Origin: Chryseobacterium sp. JM1
GTDB lineage: Bacteria; Bacteroidota; Bacteroidia; Flavobacteriales; Weeksellaceae
Reading direction: 5' to 3'
Length of the DNA: 64,000 bases
Assembly (NCBI RefSeq): GCF_000737715.1
Contig: NZ_JPRN01000011.1
Coordinates: 62,001-126,000, forward strand
Made by a program: the position numbers and the translations under genes. Each line of letters opens with the position of its first letter. The first letter of the stretch is position 1. The notes under the pieces are model-generated. The model did not search any database. It was not told where the DNA came from and worked only from the letters and a program-made list of their open reading frames with translations. Positions 60,004 through 64,000 of the stretch are shown here, one piece after another.

Positions 60004-62151
60004 TTAAATCCTCTCCAACTCATCCGCATTAATCGTCGTCTTAAAAGTACCATAATTCACAGTCACTTTATTTTTGGAAATTTTCTCGATGGTTCCTACG
60101 CTGGTGCTTCCCGGAATTCGGACACGTTGCCCTTCTTTCATCCACACCGCGCGGTCGGTTTTGCGTTTCTCTTCCAGTTTTTCATTGGTTTCAGCAATTT
60201 TTTCGATCACATCTTCCTTTTTAAGCTGTTGGGTGATTTTTCTTTTAACCACCTGAAGACGTTTGGTTTCATCTTTATCTGCGCCAATCTTTCTGAATTT
60301 TTCCTGTTCAAGAATCTTCACGAAATCTTTGACCACATCTTTCCTTGACTTTCCTTTCACATAGCTGTCGATGAACGCTTCAATTTTACTTCCGAACTGA
60401 AGCTTACGGTGTTCATCTTCATACAGTTTTTGGAAATTGAACAGTTTCTGTTGCAGCTGCTCATTCAGTTTCTGAAGATTGTCACGCTTGTCTTCTACGG
60501 ATTCTTTTCGTTCGGCAAGATCGGTTTTCAGTTTTTCAACTTCAAATTTTTCCTGCTGAAGTTTGACAATCGTTTTATCAAGATTAACAATATCGTGCTC
60601 TACTTTCTTTTTAGCAGCGTGAATAATGAATCTCGGGATTCTGTTCTTTTCTGCTACTTCAAAAGTAAATGAACTTCCTGCCTGTCCCACTTCAAGTTTA
60701 TACATAGGTTCCAGCGTTTCTTCATCGAAAAGCATAGCCGCATTTTCAGCATTCGGAAGCTGCTCGATCACCAGTTTGATATTCGTATAGTGAGTCGTAA
60801 TAATGGCAAAACTCTTTTTATCATAGAAATACTCCATGAAACTTTCCGCCAGCGCACCCCCAAGCTCAGGATCAGATCCTGTCCCGAATTCATCGATAAG
60901 AAGTAATGTATTGGCATCAGCCTCACGGATAATTCCGGACATTTTCTTAAGCCTTGATGAATACGTAGACAAATGATTTTCAATGGATTGGTTGTCGCCA
61001 ATGTCCGTCATAATCTTCTCAAAGAAGAACATTTCAGATTTTGGATGCACCGGTACCAGAATTCCAGTCTGTATCATTAGCTGAAGCAGTCCGACTGTTT
61101 TTAGGGTGATAGATTTTCCTCCTGCATTCGGTCCGGAAATACATATGATTCTGTTGTGATCCGTTAATGAAAGGCTCTGTGAGTGAATCGTCTTGTTTTC
61201 TGCTTTATTTCTTAACCATAAAAGCGGGTGGAAGGCATCTTTCAGCTTTAGTGTTCTGTGACGGTTGATCTTTGGAAGAATTCCGTTCACCTGTTCTGCA
61301 AATTTTGCTTTAGCTCTCGTCAGATCAAGGTCAAAAATATAAGCCTGGTATTGCCATAGCTGAGGTTGGAATTCAGCCAGTTCAGCCGTGAGTTTTCGGA
61401 GTATTTTATCTATTTCTTTTTTCTCTTCCTCTTCACTTTCCTTCAGCTTGAAGTAATGTTTTACCACACTGTCCGGCTGCATATAGGTGATAGAACCTGT
61501 CTTTGAAATTCCTAAAACCCTTCCGGCGACTCTTTTCTTGAACCCGGATTTTACGGCTAAAACCCTCATGTCTTCAATAATCGTTTCCCGGATATCATCC
61601 AGAAATTCGCTTTGTCCGTAATTGAACAGCGCACGGTTGAAATTTTCCTGAATGGCTTTTTTAGCAATCTGGATTTCAGCCCTAAGCTCTTTCAAAACAG
61701 GAGAGGCATCACTTTTCACTTCTCCGAATCTGTTAAAGACCTTGTCTACTTTATCAATGATTTCTTTTTTAAACTCCAGTACAGAAACATCACCTATCAA
61801 GGTAGGGAACGTTTCAGGCATGGTTGGAAAAAATTTCTGTAGTTTTCCTATCTGTTCAGTTAAAGTTTTTATTTTGATGAAAGCACTGTTTTCCAGACGG
61901 TAATTCTCAATCAGCATCACTTTCAGCTCACTTTCGATATCTTCATACTCATCGAATGGAATTGCATTTGAACTTTCAAAACTCGAAAGATATTCCGACG
62001 TTTTTCTCAGGGAAAGTTCCGCCTCGTCAATTTCCATGGGACGAAGTTGAAGAATCTTTTCTCTCGTTTTCGGAGAATACGCAAATGGAGAGATTTCCGC
62101 GAGCAATTGCGGAAACTCTAATTCGTTTAAATCTTCTTTATTTATATACAC
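60004..62151 (-). CDS. mutS2: MutS2-family DNA-binding ATPase without Smr domain
   Basis: A 715-residue protein starting at GTG 62151. Walker A (ISGPNAGGKSITLKT) and Walker B (LLLIDEFGTGSDPE) with the STYSSRLKKM ABC-like loop are in the middle. A long coiled coil follows (about 520-600, KLQQEKFEVEKLKTDLAERKES...). A KOW-like strand domain ends the protein (MKEGQRVRIPGSTSVGTIEKISKNKVTVNYG). The C-terminal Smr nuclease domain of classical MutS2 is absent. It probably binds branched or stalled DNA or collided ribosomes; both roles are proposed for the family. A TAAATTTG box lies 4 bases before the start. Confidence 0.92.
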   Translation of the reverse strand: MYINKEDLNELEFPQLLAEISPFAYSPKTREKILQLRPMEIDEAELSLRKTSEYLSSFESSNAIPFDEYEDIESELKVMLIENYRLENSAFIKIKTLTEQIGKLQKFFPTMPETFPTLIGDVSVLEFKKEIIDKVDKVFNRFGEVKSDASPVLKELRAEIQIAKKAIQENFNRALFNYGQSEFLDDIRETIIEDMRVLAVKSGFKKRVAGRVLGISKTGSITYMQPDSVVKHYFKLKESEEEEKKEIDKILRKLTAELAEFQPQLWQYQAYIFDLDLTRAKAKFAEQVNGILPKINRHRTLKLKDAFHPLLWLRNKAENKTIHSQSLSLTDHNRIICISGPNAGGKSITLKTVGLLQLMIQTGILVPVHPKSEMFFFEKIMTDIGDNQSIENHLSTYSSRLKKMSGIIREADANTLLLIDEFGTGSDPELGGALAESFMEYFYDKKSFAIITTHYTNIKLVIEQLPNAENAAMLFDEETLEPMYKLEVGQAGSSFTFEVAEKNRIPRFIIHAAKKKVEHDIVNLDKTIVKLQQEKFEVEKLKTDLAERKESVEDKRDNLQKLNEQLQQKLFNFQKLYEDEHRKLQFGSKIEAFIDSYVKGKSRKDVVKDFVKILEQEKFRKIGADKDETKRLQVVKRKITQQLKKEDVIEKIAETNEKLEEKRKTDRAVWMKEGQRVRIPGSTSVGTIEKISKNKVTVNYGTFKTTINADELERI

Positions 62152-62155
62152 AGTG

Positions 62156-62163
62156 CAAATTTA
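62156..62163 (-). promoter_or_regulatory. -7 element 4 bases before the mutS2 start
   Basis: TAAATTTG-CACT-GTG on the minus strand, the same spacing as at ypdA and the 62249 GNAT. Confidence 0.4.
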
Positions 62164-62236
62164 GTGAGAAAATGTGAATGTTAATTTGAAAATCAATTAA
62201 TTTGAAGATTGGAAACAGGTAATGCATTCATTTTAG

Positions 62237-62244
62237 TAAATTTG
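62237..62244 (+). promoter_or_regulatory. -7 element 4 bases before the GNAT start
   Basis: TAAATTTG-GAAG-ATG on plus. Candidate leaderless transcript. Confidence 0.4.
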
Positions 62245-62248
62245 GAAG

Positions 62249-62758
62249 ATGAAACTGGAAACCGAACGCTTAATTTTAAAAAATATCAACGAAACCCATG
62301 TTGAAGACATTCTGAAAATTCGCAGCAACGAAGTTACTAATCAGTTTGTGAAAAGAAATTCCCCGAAAAACAACTACGATGCCCTGCAATTTATTTTAAC
62401 GATAAAAGAAAAAACGCAGAATAATCAGACTGCTTATTTTGGAATTGCCTTTAAAGATCAACCCAATCTTATTGGAACGATATGCCTTTGGAATTTTTCT
62501 GAGGACCGGAAAACGGCTGAGGTCGGCTATGAATTATTACCCGATTATCACAGAAAGGGAATAATGTCTGAGGCTTTGAAAGCTGTTTTAAAATTTGGTT
62601 TTAATGAGTTGTATTTACGGGAAATTATAGCCATTACAAGCCAATTTAATGAAAACTCCAAAGGTCTTTTGCTAAAGCATCATTTTATTTTAGAAGAGGG
62701 GAGAACAGATGAAGGGTTTCCCGATAATATTGTTTTTAGCTTACATAAAAAACAATAA
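62249..62758 (+). CDS. GNAT N-acetyltransferase, RimJ/RimL-like
   Basis: A 169-residue acetyltransferase. LETERLILKNINETHVEDILKIRSNEVTNQF opens it as in RimJ/RimL-type proteins. The acetyl-CoA site follows in VGYELLPDYHRKGIMSEALKAVLKFGF, then REIIAITSQFNENSKGLLLKHHFILEEGR. Substrate (N-terminus of a protein, or a small molecule) unknown. Divergent from mutS2. Confidence 0.88.
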   Translation: MKLETERLILKNINETHVEDILKIRSNEVTNQFVKRNSPKNNYDALQFILTIKEKTQNNQTAYFGIAFKDQPNLIGTICLWNFSEDRKTAEVGYELLPDYHRKGIMSEALKAVLKFGFNELYLREIIAITSQFNENSKGLLLKHHFILEEGRTDEGFPDNIVFSLHKKQ

Positions 62759-62773
62759 ACCTGTAGTTCCTGA

Positions 62774-62824
62774 TTATCTCATCATCAAATTATCAAATCA
62801 ACACATCACCGCATCATCAAATTT
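62774..62824. repeat. ATCATCAAAT degenerate intergenic repeat, second locus
   Basis: ATTATCTCATCATCAAATTA then ATCAACACATCACCGCATCA. Same family as 59945-60003. Confidence 0.5.
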
Positions 62825-62853
62825 GGTCATCCAGTAATTAAAGGATATTTTTG
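62822..62853 (+). promoter_or_regulatory. promoter of ung
   Basis: -33 TTTG (62822-62825), 20 bases, -7 TATTTTTG (62846-62853), 29 bases before the ATG at 62883. The -33 lies at the end of the ATCATC repeat. Confidence 0.7.
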
Positions 62854-62882
62854 TACTATTAATACATTTTCATACCAAACTC

Positions 62883-63524
62883 ATGACCTGGACAGAAGTT
62901 TTAGCCCCGATAAAAAGCACGCCTTATTTTACAACCCTTTGGGAAAAAGTAAAACAGGAATATGCCACCACCAAAGTATTTCCACCTAAAAATCAAATCT
63001 TCAGAGCATTGGAAATTACGCCTTTTGAAGATGTTGAAGTGGTGATTATCGGTCAGGATCCCTATCACAATGACTTTCAGGCCAATGGTTTGTGCTTTTC
63101 TGTTTCCGAACAGGTAACAGCGCCGCCTTCTCTTAAAAATATTTTCACCGAACTGAAAGATGACGTAGGAGTGGAAAGGACTTCAAAAGAACTGGATGAC
63201 TGGGGAAAGCAAGGAGTTTTACTATTGAATGCTACTTTAACGGTGCGTGCCCATTCTCCGAACTCTCACAAAGATTTAGGCTGGGAAAAATTCACAGATT
63301 TTGTTATCAAAGAAATTTCAGATAAAAAAGAAAATGTCGTTTTTGTTCTTTGGGGCGCTTTTGCACAAAAAAAAGCCGAACTCATTGATCCGGCCAAGCA
63401 TTTTATCTTAAAATCGGCGCACCCGTCACCGTTTTCTGTATACAGAGGATTTTATGGAAGCAAGCCTTTCTCAAAGATCAATGAATACCTGATCTCAAAA
63501 GGAAAGAAGCCTATTTCCTGGTAG
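62883..63524 (+). CDS. ung: uracil-DNA glycosylase
   Basis: A 213-residue family 1 enzyme that excises uracil from DNA. The water-activating loop VIIGQDPYH has Asp59, the uracil pocket contains FSV, and LLLNATLTV carries the Asn. The minor-groove intercalation loop HPSPFSVYRGFYGSKPFSKIN is near the C-terminus. Length is normal. Convergent with the terminal lipoprotein gene, overlapping it by 14 bases at the 3' ends. Confidence 0.97.
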   Translation: MTWTEVLAPIKSTPYFTTLWEKVKQEYATTKVFPPKNQIFRALEITPFEDVEVVIIGQDPYHNDFQANGLCFSVSEQVTAPPSLKNIFTELKDDVGVERTSKELDDWGKQGVLLLNATLTVRAHSPNSHKDLGWEKFTDFVIKEISDKKENVVFVLWGAFAQKKAELIDPAKHFILKSAHPSPFSVYRGFYGSKPFSKINEYLISKGKKPISW

Positions 63525-64000
63525 CATCCGGATTCGCAGACCCTTCCGTCTTTTTTATCGTAAAGGCTACTTTATATTTTCCTTCCAAAGCTTTGACACC
63601 ACCATCCGATTTTGGAAAAGGGGTGATCTCTTTCATGGAAATTGTATATCCGTTGAATTCCTGAGACATATAATAATTTCTACCTGCATTGTCTGAAGAA
63701 GCAAGGAGTAAAACGGTGGGTCTCGTGTAGGTTCCCATCACTTCGATCTGTGCTACGGCAACTCCGGCCCAGATACAGTTAACCCCTTCTGGACAGCGGC
63801 TGTCCTCAGAAATACCTTTGAACGTGACATTCATATCATATTCTTTCAGGAATTTATTTTCTCCCTGATTAAGGTAGATGATACCTTCTTTCTGAACCGA
63901 AGATTTGGTCCCGCTGGTATTGGCAGCTGAATCCGGTGTCTTCGTCTTCTTTTGGGCATCGCATCCCGCTAAGGTCAGCATTCCCAGACTGAATATAATG
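63511..64000 (-). CDS. lipoprotein of unknown function (partial, start beyond the window)
   Basis: A frame that stays open to the window edge. The first visible residues are IIFSLGMLTLAGCDAQKK, so a lipoprotein signal with lipobox LAGC begins before Met at 63981, and the true start is outside. Mature part: a Ser/Thr/Lys linker, then a beta-rich domain with ISEDSRCPEGVNCIWAGVAVAQIEVMG (two Cys), YYMSQEFNGYTISMKEITPFPKS and KYKVAFTIKK. I recall this CPEGVNCIWAG motif in unnamed Bacteroidota lipoproteins. Overlaps ung by 14 bases at the 3' ends. Confidence 0.78.
   Translation of the reverse strand, partial: IIFSLGMLTLAGCDAQKKTKTPDSAANTSGTKSSVQKEGIIYLNQGENKFLKEYDMNVTFKGISEDSRCPEGVNCIWAGVAVAQIEVMGTYTRPTVLLLASSDNAGRNYYMSQEFNGYTISMKEITPFPKSDGGVKALEGKYKVAFTIKKTEGSANPDATRK

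Noticed and set aside
63981..63981. ATG at 63981 as the start of the last lipoprotein
   Set aside because: The frame stays open to the window edge and the residues before it (IIFSLG) complete the lipoprotein signal, so the true start is outside.

Overview
The window looks like chromosomal DNA from a Chryseobacterium-type member of the Weeksellaceae (Bacteroidota). Four things point there: the AT-rich composition, promoters of the Bacteroidota form TTTG-N19/20-TAnnTTTG without clear Shine-Dalgarno sequences, type IX secretion (T9SS) C-terminal sorting domains, and typical family genes (oleate hydratase, the Bat operon, YfhO, DUF4834, DUF6263, an OlsF-like acyltransferase, a peptide-N-glycosidase F relative). 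I see no phage, transposase, CRISPR array or rRNA operon. Two identical tRNA-Phe genes and one cobalamin riboswitch are present.

Layout. 1-4 kb: a gene end, a cysteine synthase/CBS-type enzyme, and a LolC/E-like permease divergent from a NamZ-type (DUF1343) muramidase. 4-10.8 kb: thioredoxin-like protein and DUF3575 operon, alpha/beta hydrolases, Crp and AraC regulators, an outer-membrane protein. 10.8-16 kb: two tRNA-Phe genes around a TPR protein, OlsF-like acyltransferase, aspartate kinase. 16-22 kb: fbp-menC, a double-glycine leader peptide gene, a DUF900 hydrolase, glnS. 22-29 kb: oleate hydratase with an AraC regulator, MFS transporter, YpdA-like reductase, lipoprotein. 29-38 kb: glycosyltransferase-YfhO-DUF4834 operon, DUF6263 lipoprotein, rlmB, lipoprotein, DinB protein, PNGase F-like T9SS protein. 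38-48 kb: secreted beta-rich protein, a 555-bp tandem repeat array, then the Bat aerotolerance operon. 48-54 kb: MarC, menaquinone genes (menF, hotdog thioesterase), an acyltransferase, a 20-residue microprotein, PadR-PspC. 54-64 kb: XAC2610-like and HD proteins, YciA-like thioesterase, cobalamin riboswitch, two GEVED/T9SS paralogues, mutS2, GNAT, ung and a lipoprotein cut by the window edge.

Functional links: menC, menF and the hotdog thioesterase fit menaquinone synthesis. MoxR, DUF58, BatA, BatB, BatC and BatD form one envelope chaperone/aerotolerance operon. OlsF-like, NamZ-like, PspC, LolE-like, YfhO and several lipoproteins serve the cell envelope. Three or four proteins are probable T9SS cargo.

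The least ordinary content lies between the genes: a stand-alone 20-residue amphipathic-helix gene with its own terminator, a cysteine-rich double-glycine peptide gene, a cobalamin riboswitch without an obvious B12 gene, and an unusually rich set of dispersed intergenic repeat families (a six-copy 93/94-bp array, a 130-bp terminal-inverted-repeat element in three copies, and several degenerate near-repeats). Everything here was read by eye; no alignment or folding program was run.
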